A stretch of 64,000 nt of DNA, taken from Prunus persica (taxonomy: Eukaryota > Streptophyta > Magnoliopsida > Rosales > Rosaceae). The stretch spans positions 8,340,611-8,404,610 of the forward strand of contig NC_034016.1 in assembly GCF_000346465.2 (NCBI RefSeq), given 5' to 3'. The notes beneath the pieces were generated by a model. That model saw nothing but the letters and a program-made list of their open reading frames with translations. It searched no databases and was not told the DNA's origin. Both the position numbers and the translations under genes were made by a program. Of the stretch, positions 12,770 to 24,947 are shown in pieces; within the stretch, counting starts at the first letter, position 1; the number at the start of each line of letters is the position of its first letter.

Positions 12770-15700
12770 TCAAATGAAATTGGACACTTGGAGTTCTAAC
12801 GAAGTTCGTTCCGTAAATGGAGTGGTTGGTGCATTGCATCGTTTTAACGGTTGGATTTCACTCAAAAACTCACCAAATGACTCCTTCCACTATATTATTA
12901 TATTGACCAAGTTTTGGGCCTAATCGGATATCGATTGAACCAAGAAATTGGACAATTCTACTTCGTACGAAGTTCATTCCGTAAATGGATTGGTTGGTGT
13001 ATTGCATAGTTTTAAGCATTGGATTTCACTCAAATCTCACCCAATGACTCCTCAAACCATATTATGATGTTGACCGAGTTTTGGGCTCAATCCGATATCG
13101 ATTGGGCTTTGCAATTGGACACTTCAAGTTCGTACGAAGTTCGTTCCGTAAAAGGAGTGGTTGGTGTATTGCGTAGTTTTGGCGATTGTTTTCACTCAAA
13201 ACTCACCAAATGTCTCCTCCCACCGTATTATGTTGCTGACCATGTTTTGGGCTCAATCCGATATCGATTTAACCAAGAAATTGGACAACTCAAGTTCGTA
13301 CAAAGTTCGTTCCGTGAATGGAGTGGTTGTTGTATTGCATAGTTTTAGAAGTTGGATTTCTCTCAAAAATCACCAAATGACTCCTCCCACCATATTACGA
13401 TGTTGACCAAGTTTTGGGCTCAATCCGATATCGATTGGCAAATGAAATTGGACACTTAGAGTTCTAACGAAGTTCGTTCCGTAAATGGAGTGGTTGGTGT
13501 ATTGCATAGTTTTGGTGATTGGATTTCTCTCAAAACTCACCAAATGACTCCTCCCACCATATTATGATGTTGACCAAGTTTTGCGCTCAATCCGATATCA
13601 ATTGGCAAATGAAGTTGGACACTTGGAATTCTAACGAAGTTCGTTCCGTAAATGGAGTGGTTTGTCTATTTCATCGTTTTAGAGATTGGATTCCACGTAA
13701 AACTGACCAAATGACTCCTCCCACAAAATTTTAATGTTGACCAAGTTTTGGGCTCAATCCGATATTGATTGCCCAATGAAATTGGACACTTCAAGTTCGT
13801 ACGAAGTTCATTCCATAAATGGAGTGGTTGGTGTATTGCATAGTTTTAGCAACTGGATTTCACTCAAAAATCACCAAATGACTGCTCCCATAATATGATG
13901 ATGTTGACCAAGTTTTGGGCTCAATCCGATGTCGATTGAACCAAGAAATTGGACAATTCAAGTTTGTATGAAGTTCGTTCCATAAATGGAGTGGTTGGTG
14001 TATTGCATAGTTTTACCCACTGGATTTCATTCAAAACACACCAAATTACTCCTCACACCATATTATGCTGTTGACCAAGTTTCTGGCTGAATCCGATATC
14101 GATTGTCCATTGAAATTGGACACTTCGAGTTGTAACGAAGTTCGTTCTGTAAATGGAGTGGTTTGTCTATTGCGTCGTTTTAGCGATTTGATTTCTGTCA
14201 AAACTCACGAAATGACTCCTCCCACCATATTATGAGGTTGACCAAGTTTTGGGCTCAATCCGATATCTATTGGCCAATGAAATTGGACACTTCAAGTTCG
14301 TACGAAGTTCGTTCTGTAAATGGAGTGGTTGGTGAATTGCATCGTTTTAGCGATTGGGTTTCACTCAAAACTCACCAAGTGACTCCTCCCACCATATTAT
14401 GATGTTGACCAAGTTTTGGGTTTAATCGGATATCGATTGAACTATGAAATTGGACAATTCTACTTTGTACGAAGTTCGTTCCGTAAATGGATTGGTTGGT
14501 GTATTGCATAGTTTAAACCATTGGATTTCACTCAAATCTCACCGAATGACTCCTCCCACCGTATTGTGATGTTGACCAAGTTTTTGGCTCAATCCGATAT
14601 CGATTGGCCGATGAATTTGGACAGTTCAAGTTCATATGAAGTTCTTTCCGTAAATGGATTGGTATTGCGTAGTTTTGGTGATTGGATTTCACTCAAAACT
14701 CATCTCGCCATATTATGGTGTTGACCAAGTCTTGGCCTCAATCCGATATCAATTGGCAAATGAAATTGGACACTTGGAGTTCTACCAAAGTTCGTTCCGT
14801 AAATAGAGTGGTTTGTCTATTGCATCATTTTAGCGACTAGATTTCACTTAAAACTCACCAAATGACTCCTCCCACCATATTTTGGTGTTGACCAAGTTTT
14901 GGGTTCAATCCAATATCTATTGCCCATGAAATTGGACACTTCAAGTTCCTACGAAGTTCGTTCTGTAAATGGAGTTATTGGTGTATTGCATAGTTTTAGC
15001 AATTGGATTTCACTCAAAACTCACCAAATGACTGCTCCCATCATATTATGATGTGGTCCACGTTTTGGGCTCAATCCGACGTCGACTGGCCAATGAAATT
15101 AGACACTTCAAGTTCGTACGAAGTTCATTCCTTAAATGAGGTGGTTGGTGTATTGCATAATTTTAGCGATTGGATTTCACTCAAAACTATCCAAATGACT
15201 CCTCCCACCATATTATGAGGTTGACCAAGTTTTGGGCTCAATCGGATATTGATTGAACGAAGAAATTGGACAATTCTACTTTGTACGAAGTTCGTTCTGT
15301 AAATGGATTGGTTGGTGTATTGCATAGTTTTAACCATTGGATCTCACTCAAATGTCACCAAATGAATCCTCCCACCATATTATCATGTTGACCAAGTTTT
15401 GGGTTCAATCCGATATCGATTGGCCAATGAAATTGGACACTTCAAGTTCGTATGAAGTTCGTTCTGTAAATGGAGTGGTTGGTGTATTGCATAGTTTTAG
15501 CCATTGGATTTCACTCAAAACACACCAAATGACTCCTCCCACCACATTATGATGTTGACCACGTTTTGGGCTCAATCCGATATCAATTAAACCAAGAAAT
15601 TGGACAATTCAAGTTCGTACAAAGTTCGTTCCGTAAATGGATTTGTTGGTGTATTGCATAGTTTTAGCCTTTGGATTTCATTCAAAACACACCAAATGAC

Positions 15701-15885
15701 TCCTCGCACCATATTATGATGTTGACCAAGTTTTTGGCTCAATCCGATATCGATTGGGCAATGAAATTGGGACACTTGGAGTTCTAACGAAGTTCGTTCC
15801 GTAAATGATTTTTGTCTATTGGCATCGTTTTAGCGATGGGATTTCAGTCAAACTCACCTAAATGACTCCTCTCACCATATTATGA
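12770..15885 (+). repeat. 3153-bp tandem duplication in satellite (copy 1)
   Basis: Monomers from about 12770 recur in the same order 3153 bp downstream (for example 13019 matches 16172 and 15337 matches 18490). 3153 bp is 19 monomers of ~166 bp. Over most of its length I saw only single-base differences, such as G/A at about 13766/16919 and T/G near 14194/17347. The last ~120 bp (15765-15885) carry a burst of one-base indels relative to the other copy. Confidence 0.88.
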
Positions 15886-15922
15886 TGCAGACCAAGTTTT
15901 GGTCTCAATCCGATATAGATTA

Positions 15923-18900
15923 TCAAATGAAATTGGACACTTAGAGTTCTATCGAAGTTCGTTCCGTAAATGGAGTGGTTGGTGCATTGCATCGTTTTAA
16001 CGGTTGGATTTCACTCAAAAACTCACCAAATGACTCCTTCCACTATATTATTATATTGACCAAGTTTTGGGCCTAATCGGATATCGATTGAACCAAGAAA
16101 TTGGACAATTCTACTTCGTACGAAGTTCATTCCGTAAATGGATTGGTTGGTGTATTGCATAGTTTTAAGCATTGGATTTCACTCAAATCTCACCCAATGA
16201 CTCCTCAAACCATATTATGATGTTGACCGAGTTTTGGGCTCAATCCGATATCGATTGGGCTTTGCAATTGGACACTTCAAGTTCGTACGAAGTTCGTTCC
16301 GTAAAAGGAGTGGTTGGTGTATTGCGTAGTTTTGGCGATTGTTTTCACTCAAAACTCACCAAATGTCTCCTCCCACCGTATTATGTTGCTGACCATGTTT
16401 TGGGCTCAATCCGATATCGATTTAACCAAGAAATTGGACAACTCAAGTTCGTACAAAGTTCGTTCCGTGAATGGAGTGGTTGTTGTATTGCATAGTTTTA
16501 GAAGTTGGATTTCTCTCAAAAATCACCAAATGACTCCTCCCACCATATTACGATGTTGACCAAGTTTTGGGCTCAATCCGATATCGATTGGCAAATGAAA
16601 TTGGACACTTAGAGTTCTAACGAAGTTCGTTCCGTAAATGGAGTGGTTGGTGTATTGCATAGTTTTGGTGATTGGATTTCTCTCAAAACTCACCAAATGA
16701 CTCCTCCCACCATATTATGATGTTGACCAAGTTTTGCGCTCAATCCGATATCAATTGGCAAATGAAGTTGGACACTTGGAATTCTAACGAAGTTCGTTCC
16801 GTAAATGGAGTGGTTTGTCTATTTCATCGTTTTAGAGATTGGATTCCACGTAAAACTGACCAAATGACTCCTCCCACAAAATTTTAATGTTGACCAAGTT
16901 TTGGGCTCAATCCGATATTGATTACCCAATGAAATTGGACACTTCAAGTTCGTACGAAGTTCATTCCATAAATGGAGTGGTTGGTGTATTGCATAGTTTT
17001 AGCAACTGGATTTCACTCAAAAATCACCAAATGACTGCTCCCATAATATGATGATGTTGACCAAGTTTTGGGCTCAATCCGATGTCGATTGAACCAAGAA
17101 ATTGGACAATTCAAGTTTGTATGAAGTTCGTTCCATAAATGGAGTGGTTGGTGTATTGCATAGTTTTACCCACTGGATTTCATTCAAAACACACCAAATT
17201 ACTCCTCACACCATATTATGCTGTTGACCAAGTTTCTGGCTGAATCCGATATCGATTGTCCATTGAAATTGGACACTTCGAGTTGTAACGAAGTTCGTTC
17301 TGTAAATGGAGTGGTTTGTCTATTGCGTCGTTTTAGCGATTGGATTTCTGTCAAAACTCACGAAATGACTCCTCCCACCATATTATGAGGTTGACCAAGT
17401 TTTGGGCTCAATCCGATATCTATTGGCCAATGAAATTGGACACTTCAAGTTCGTACGAAGTTCGTTCTGTAAATGGAGTGGTTGGTGAATTGCATCGTTT
17501 TAGCGATTGGGTTTCACTCAAAACTCACCAAGTGACTCCTCCCACCATATTATGATGTTGACCAAGTTTTGGGTTTAATCGGATATCGATTGAACTATGA
17601 AATTGGACAATTCTACTTTGTACGAAGTTCGTTCCGTAAATGGATTGGTTGGTGTATTGCATAGTTTAAACCATTGGATTTCACTCAAATCTCACCGAAT
17701 GACTCCTCCCACCGTATTGTGATGTTGACCAAGTTTTTGGCTCAATCCGATATCGATTGGCCGATGAATTTGGACAGTTCAAGTTCATATGAAGTTCTTT
17801 CCGTAAATGGATTGGTATTGCGTAGTTTTGGTGATTGGATTTCACTCAAAACTCATCTCGCCATATTATGGTGTTGACCAAGTCTTGGCCTCAATCCGAT
17901 ATCAATTGGCAAATGAAATTGGACACTTGGAGTTCTACCAAAGTTCGTTCCGTAAATAGAGTGGTTTGTCTATTGCATCATTTTAGCGACTAGATTTCAC
18001 TTAAAACTCACCAAATGACTCCTCCCACCATATTTTGGTGTTGACCAAGTTTTGGGTTCAATCCAATATCTATTGCCCATGAAATTGGACACTTCAAGTT
18101 CCTACGAAGTTCGTTCTGTAAATGGAGTTATTGGTGTATTGCATAGTTTTAGCAATTGGATTTCACTCAAAACTCACCAAATGACTGCTCCCATCATATT
18201 ATGATGTGGTCCACGTTTTGGGCTCAATCCGACGTCGACTGGCCAATGAAATTAGACACTTCAAGTTCGTACGAAGTTCATTCCTTAAATGAGGTGGTTG
18301 GTGTATTGCATAATTTTAGCGATTGGATTTCACTCAAAACTATCCAAATGACTCCTCCCACCATATTATGAGGTTGACCAAGTTTTGGGCTCAATCGGAT
18401 ATTGATTGAACGAAGAAATTGGACAATTCTACTTTGTACGAAGTTCGTTCTGTAAATGGATTGGTTGGTGTATTGCATAGTTTTAACCATTGGATCTCAC
18501 TCAAATGTCACCAAATGAATCCTCCCACCATATTATCATGTTGACCAAGTTTTGGGTTCAATCCGATATCGATTGGCCAATGAAATTGGACACTTCAAGT
18601 TCGTATGAAGTTCGTTCTGTAAATGGAGTGGTTGGTGTATTGCATAGTTTTAGCCATTGGATTTCACTCAAAACACACCAAATGACTCCTCCCACCACAT
18701 TATGATGTTGACCACGTTTTGGGCTCAATCCGATATCAATTAAACCAAGAAATTGGACAATTCAAGTTCGTACAAAGTTCGTTCCGTAAATGGATTTGTT
18801 GGTGTATTGCATAGTTTTAGCCTTTGGATTTCATTCAAAACACACCAAATGACTCCTCGCACCATATTATGATGTTGACCAAGTTTTTGGCTCAATCCGA

Positions 18901-19035
18901 TATCGATTGGCCAATGAAATTGGACACTTGGAGTTCTAACGAAGTTCGTTCCGTAAATGGATTTTTGTCTATTGCATCGTTTTAGCGATTGGATTTCAGT
19001 CAAAACTCACTAAATGACTCCTCTCACCATATTAT
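15923..19035 (+). repeat. 3153-bp tandem duplication in satellite (copy 2)
   Basis: Second, cleaner copy of the 19-monomer block. Its first ~260 bp also match a third site at about 20539-20805, so the block edge coincides with sequence present three times in the array. Confidence 0.88.
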
Positions 19036-22000
19036 GATGTTGAACAAGTTTTGGGCTCAATCCGATATCGATTGGCCATTGAAATTGGACACTTCAAGTT
19101 CGTACGAAGTTCGTTCCGTAAATGGAGTGATTGGTGTATTGCATCGTTTTAGCGTTTGGATTTCACTCAAAACTCACCAAATGACTCCTCCCACTATATT
19201 ACGGTGTTGACCAAGTTTTGGGCTTAATTGGATATCGATTGAACCAAGAAATTGGACAATTCTACTTCGTACGAAGTTCGTTCCGTAAATGGATTGGTTG
19301 GTGTATTGCATAGTTTTGGCGATTGGATTTCACTCAAAACTCACTAAATGACTCCTCCCACCATATTATGATGTTGACCATGTTTTGGGCCCGATCCGAT
19401 ATCGATTGAACCAAGAAATTGGACAATTCAAGTTCGTACAAAGTTTGTTCCATGAATGGTGTGGTTGTTGTATTGCATAGTTTTAGATATTGGATTTCTC
19501 TCAAAACTCACCAAATGAGTCTTCCAACCATATTATGATGTTGACCAAGTTTTGGGCTCAATCCGATATCGATTGGCAAATGAAATTGGGCACTTGGAGT
19601 GCTAATGAAGTTTGTTCCGTAAATGGAGTGGTTTGTCTATTGCTTCGTTTTAGCGATTGGATTTCACGCAAAAGTCACCAAATGACTCCTCCCACCGTAT
19701 TTTGATGTTGACCAAGTTTTGGGCTCAATCCGATATCGATTGGCCAATGAATTTGGACACTTGAAGTTCACACGAAGTTCTTTTCGTAAATGGATTGGTT
19801 GGTGTATTGCGTAGTTTTGCCGATTGGATTTCACTCAAAACTCACCAAATGACTCCTCCCACCATATTATGATGTTTACCAAGTTTTGGGCTCAATCCGA
19901 TATCGATTGTCAAATGAAACTGGACACTTGGAGTTCTAACAAAGTTCATTCCTTAAATGCAGTGGTTTGTCTATTGCATCGTTTTAGCGACTGGATTTCA
20001 CTCTAAACTCACCAAATGACTCCTCCCACCACATTATGATGTTGACCAAGTTTTGGGCTTAATCGGATATCGATTGAATCAATAAATTGGACAATTCTAC
20101 TTCGTACGACGTGAGTTCCGTAAATAGATTGGTTCGTGTGTTGCATAGCTTAAACAATTGGATTTCACTCAAATCTCACCGAATGACTCCTCCCACCGTA
20201 TTGTGATGTTGACCAAGTTTTGGGCTCAATCCGATATCGATTGGCCAATGAATTTGGACACTTCAAGTTTCTGCGAAGTTCGTTCCATAAATGAAGTGGT
20301 TGGTGTATTGCATAGTTTTAGCAATTGGATTTCAATCAAAACTAACCAAATGACTGCTCCCATCATATTATGATGTTGACCAAGTTTTGGGCTTAATCCG
20401 ATATCGATTGGCGAATGAATTTGGACACTTCGAGTTCATACGAAGTTCTTTTCGTAAATGGATTGGTTGATGTATTGCGTAGTTTTGGCGACTGAATTTC
20501 ACTCAAAACTCACCAAATGACTCCTCCCGCCATATTATGATGCAGACCAAGTTTTGGTCTCAATCCGATATAGATTATCAAATGAAATTGGACACTTAGA
20601 GTTCTAACGAAGTTCGTTCCGTAAATGGAGTGGTTGGTGCATTGCATCGTTTTAACGGTTGGATTTCACTCAAAAACTCACCAAATGACTCCTTCCACTA
20701 TATTATTATATTGACCAAGTTTTGGGCCTAATCGGATATCGATTGAACCAAGAAATTGGACAATTCTACTTCGTACGAAGTTCATTCCGTAACTGGATTG
20801 GTTGGTGTATTGCATAGTTTTAACCATTGGATTTCACTCAAATATCAATAATGACTCCTCCCACCTTATTGTGATGTTGACCAAGTTTTGGGCTCAATCG
20901 ATATCGATTGGCCAATGAAATTGGACACTTCAAGTTCATACGAAGTTCGTTTCGTAAATGGATTGGTTGGTGTATTGCATAGTTTTAACCATTGGATTTC
21001 ACTCAAATCTCACCAAATGACTCCTCCCACCATATTATGATGTTGACCAAGTTTTGGGCTCAATCCGATATCGATTGGCCAATTAAATTGGACATTTCAA
21101 GTTCGTACGAAGTTCGTTCTGTAAAAGGTGTGGTTGGTATATTGCATAGTTTTGGCGATTGTATTTCACTCAAAACTCACCAAATTACTCCTCCCACCAT
21201 ATTATTTTGATGACCATGTTTTGGGCTCAATCCGATATCGATTGAACCAAGAAATTGGACAATTCAAGTTTGTACGAAGTTCGTTCCGTGAATGGAGTGG
21301 TTGTTGTATTACATGGTTTTAGAGATCGGATTTCTCTCAAAACACACCAAATCACTCCTCCCACAATATTACGGTGTTGACTAAGTTTTGGGCTCAAGCC
21401 GATATTGATTGGCAAATGAAATTGGACACTTGGAGTTCTAACGAAGTTCGTTCCGTATAGGGAGTGGTTTCTCTATTACATTGTTTTAGCGATTCGATTT
21501 CACGCAAAACTCACCGAATGATTCCTCCCACCATATTTTCTTGTTGACCAAGTTTTGGGCTCAATCCGATATCGATTGAACCAATAAATTGGACAATTCT
21601 AGTTCGCACGAAGTTCGTTCCGTAAATGGAGTGGTTGGTGTATTGCATAGTTTTTGCAATTGAATTTCACTCAAAACTCACCAAACGACTCCTCCCACCA
21701 TATTATGATGTTGATCATGTTTTGGGCTCAATCCGATGTCGATTGAACCAAGAAATTGGACAATTCAAGTTCGTTTGAAGTTGATTCCGTAAACGGAGTG
21801 GTTGGTGTATTGCATAGTTTTAGCAATTGTATTTCACTCAAAACTCACCAAATGACACCTCCCACCATATTATGATGTTGACCAAGTTTTGGGCACAATC
21901 TGATATCGATTGGACAATGAAATTGGACACTTCAAGTTCGTACGAAGTTTATTCCTTAAATGGAGTGGTTGGTGTATTGCATAGTTTTATTGATGGGATT

Positions 22001-23330
22001 TCACTCAAAACTCTCCAAATGACTCCTCCCACCATATTATGATATTGACCAAGTTTTGGGTTCAAACCGATATCGATTGAACCAAGAAATTGGACAATTC
22101 ATTTTCGTACGAAGATCATTCCTTAAATGGAATGGTTGGTGTATTGATAGTTTTAGAGATTGGATTTCATTCAAAACTCACCAAATGAGTCATCCCACCA
22201 TATGATGATGTTGACCAAGTTTTGGGCTCAATCTGATATCGATTTGCCAATGAAATTGGACAATTCAAGTTCGTACGAAGTTCGTTCTGTAAATGGAGTG
22301 GTTAGTGTACTGCATAGTTTTAGCCATTGGATTTCATTCAAAACTCATCAAATGATTCCTCGCACCATATTATGCTGCTGACTCAGTTTTGGGCTCAATC
22401 CGATATCGATTGGCCAATGAAATTGGACACTTGGAGTTGTAACGAAGTTCGTTCTGTAAATGGAGTGGTTTGTCTATTGTATCGTTTTGGAGTTTGGATT
22501 TCACTTAAAACTCACCAAATGACTCCTCCCACCATATTATGATGTTAACCAAGTTTTGGGCTCAATCCGATATCGATTGGCCAATGAAATTGGACACTTC
22601 AAGTTCGTACGAAGTTCGTTCCGTAAATGGAGAGGTTGGTGTATTGCACAGTTTTAGCCATTGGATTTCACTCAAAACTCACCAAATGACTCCTCCCACC
22701 GTATTATAATGTTGACTAAGTTTTGCGCTCAATCCGATATCAATTGAACCAAGAAATTGGACAATTCAAGTTCGTACGAAGTTCGTTCCTTAAATGGAGT
22801 GGTTGGTGTATTGCCTTGTTTTATCGATTGGATTTCATTCAAAACTCACCAAATGACTCCTCCCATCGTATGATGATGTTGACCAAGTTTTGGGCTCAAT
22901 CCGATATCGATTGGCAAATGAAATTGGACACTTGGAGGTCTAACGAAGTTAGTTCCGTAAATGGAGTGGTTTGTCTATTGCATCGTTTTAGCGATTGGAT
23001 TTCACGAAGAACTCACCAATTGACCCTTCCCACCATATTTTGATGTTGACCAAGTTTTCGGCTCAATCCAATATCGATTCCCCAATGAAATTGCACACTT
23101 CAAGTTCGTACGAAGTTCTTTCCGTAAATGGAGTGGTTGATGTATTGCATAGTTGTAGCAATTGCATGTCACTCAAAACTCACCAAATGACTACTCCCAT
23201 CATATTATGATGTTGACCAAGTTTTGGGCCTCAATCTGTTGTTGACTGAACCAAGAAATTGGATCATTCAAGTTCGTATGAAGTTCGTTCAATAAACAGA
23301 GTCGTTGGTGTATTGCATAGTTTTAGCTAT

Positions 23331-24947
23331 TGTTTGCGCCTAATTTGGGACACCCAGCCCAAAAAACCCAAAAACAACAAAGACAAAACCGTAGGGCCCA
23401 AGCAGTCTGGAATCTACAAATAAACTTGGGCCTCGAAAGAAAAAAAGCAATCAGCCCATGGCTCCAGAAAAATCAAAAGGGCTTGGGCATGATTAAAAGA
23501 TAAGGAGGAGCCCAAAAGGAAAGAGACCCACGTGAATCTTTTTCTCTAATTTAGGAAAGTCAACAATTTCAACTGGGTTGATGAAGAGTTGACAGAGGCA
23601 GGCAAAAAGAAGGGACATCTCTGAATCCCTGCCACCAGAAGATCAAAACCCTTTTTGTATATTCAGAGATATTTTTTCTACTCCAAAGAAAGGCACTGTT
23701 TTCAAGAGATAAGCAGACTGCATTTGGGAGATAGGCAGGAAACAGGAAGTTGTTCAAACTGAAGAAGCAAACTAACCATCACGATTGAGCTCTCACAAGG
23801 GGCAATTGGGGATTAAAGAAGGATTAACTTTTCTTTTAAAAAACAGAGAAGTGATTGACTTAAAGAAACTGACCATCGAGAGCTTATCTGCCAGAATTGA
23901 TAAAACCCCTCTTTCTTTACATTTTAAAATTGAAAGATCTTTTGAGAAAATCTGTCGCCCATTCTTAAAAAATCAAAAACCCTACTCCAAAGCATTTCTT
24001 ATAAATATAGGAGAGGGTGAACAGAGCATAGGACAAAATTCAACAATCAATCAAACAATCAAAAATCAACCAAAGGCAAAAAACTCAAAATGATCACTTG
24101 ATCACTGAGAACCTTCAAAACAAACTGGAGCAACCAAAAGCTCATTTGAGCCACAAAAGAAGCCAGCTATAGATCATAACTTCCAAGTTCAGACTCAGAG
24201 AAATAAGTCATTCAAAACGAGACTTCTCTCGTTACAAATTTGATTCAGCAAAAGCCAAGACAAGCAGAGTTTGAGTTTTCACAAATATGAAAACCTCAAC
24301 AAATTTTACAGTGCAGTTCCAGCTCATTAAGTCCTCAAGTCCAGCCACTTCTGCCTTTTCATACTGAAGAAGCCGCAGTTCTGCCCGCCCAAAAGCCTCC
24401 CAAGGCTTGAAGTAGATTAATGCTCTACCAAAATTGAACTTTGGTATCGATTTACAGCTGAAGCTAAGCAGTTGAAGTTGTTAAACAGCTCAATCCAGCA
24501 CAGACATACTCAGTCCAGCCTGGATTAGAAGTTTCTACCCAGGTAGAAATGGGATTCTAGCCATCTTTTTATCTTTTTAGAGTTGATTTTTTCCTTCTTA
24601 ATTTTGTAAAAGGCAGTTCTGCCTAAAACAGTCAACTTTATTATCATCTATTCTGGCCAAAACTACAATTTTATACTGTGATAAATTATGAAGTCCTCAC
24701 CAGCCTGGGGCAGAAAAAGAACGTACTTAGGAGATATTCCTCACCCAAAATTCATAATCACTTGTTTAGAAATCAGTAACTTGGGGCGCAAGTTATCTAT
24801 TTCAAAGAAGTCTGCTATGATTTTTTATTGCTAGCAGTGGCACGCTCGCACACCAAAGAAAGTTGGCCTGTTGACCAGTCAATGGTTTTCAAGGCAATGG
24901 GGAACTTTGCCCTTCCATCACAGGAGTAAACATAAAACGAGTGAACA
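23331..24947 (+). mobile_element. Solo LTR (LTR retrotransposon) inside the satellite
   Basis: A 1617-bp non-satellite insertion starting TGTTTGCGCC and ending GTGAACA (TG...CA with TGTT/AACA inverted ends). It is flanked by the 5-bp target duplication GCTAT (23326-23330 and 24948-24952). A TATA-like TATAAATATAGG occurs at about 24000, fitting an LTR promoter. No gag or pol coding is visible, so a solo LTR left by LTR-LTR recombination is the simplest reading. A 102-codon frame at 23785-24093 has no recognisable domain. Orientation is inferred from the TATA element only. Confidence 0.82.

Larger units (their letters stand above)
11394..23330 (+). repeat. Satellite array, same monomer, inverted orientation
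   Basis: From about 11394 every monomer is the reverse complement of the preceding block (GTTGACCAAGTTTTGGGCTC, CCGATATCGATTGGCCAATG, AAGTTCGTACGAAGTTCG, GGAGTGGTTGGTGTATTGC). There are about 70 copies. At least three subtypes are interspersed: a GATTGGCCAATG...CACTTCAAG type, a GATTGAACCAAG...CAATTCAAG type, and a CACTTGGAGTTCTAACGAAG...GTTTGTCTATTGCATCG type. The block ends at the 5-bp target site of a solo LTR. Confidence 0.95.
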
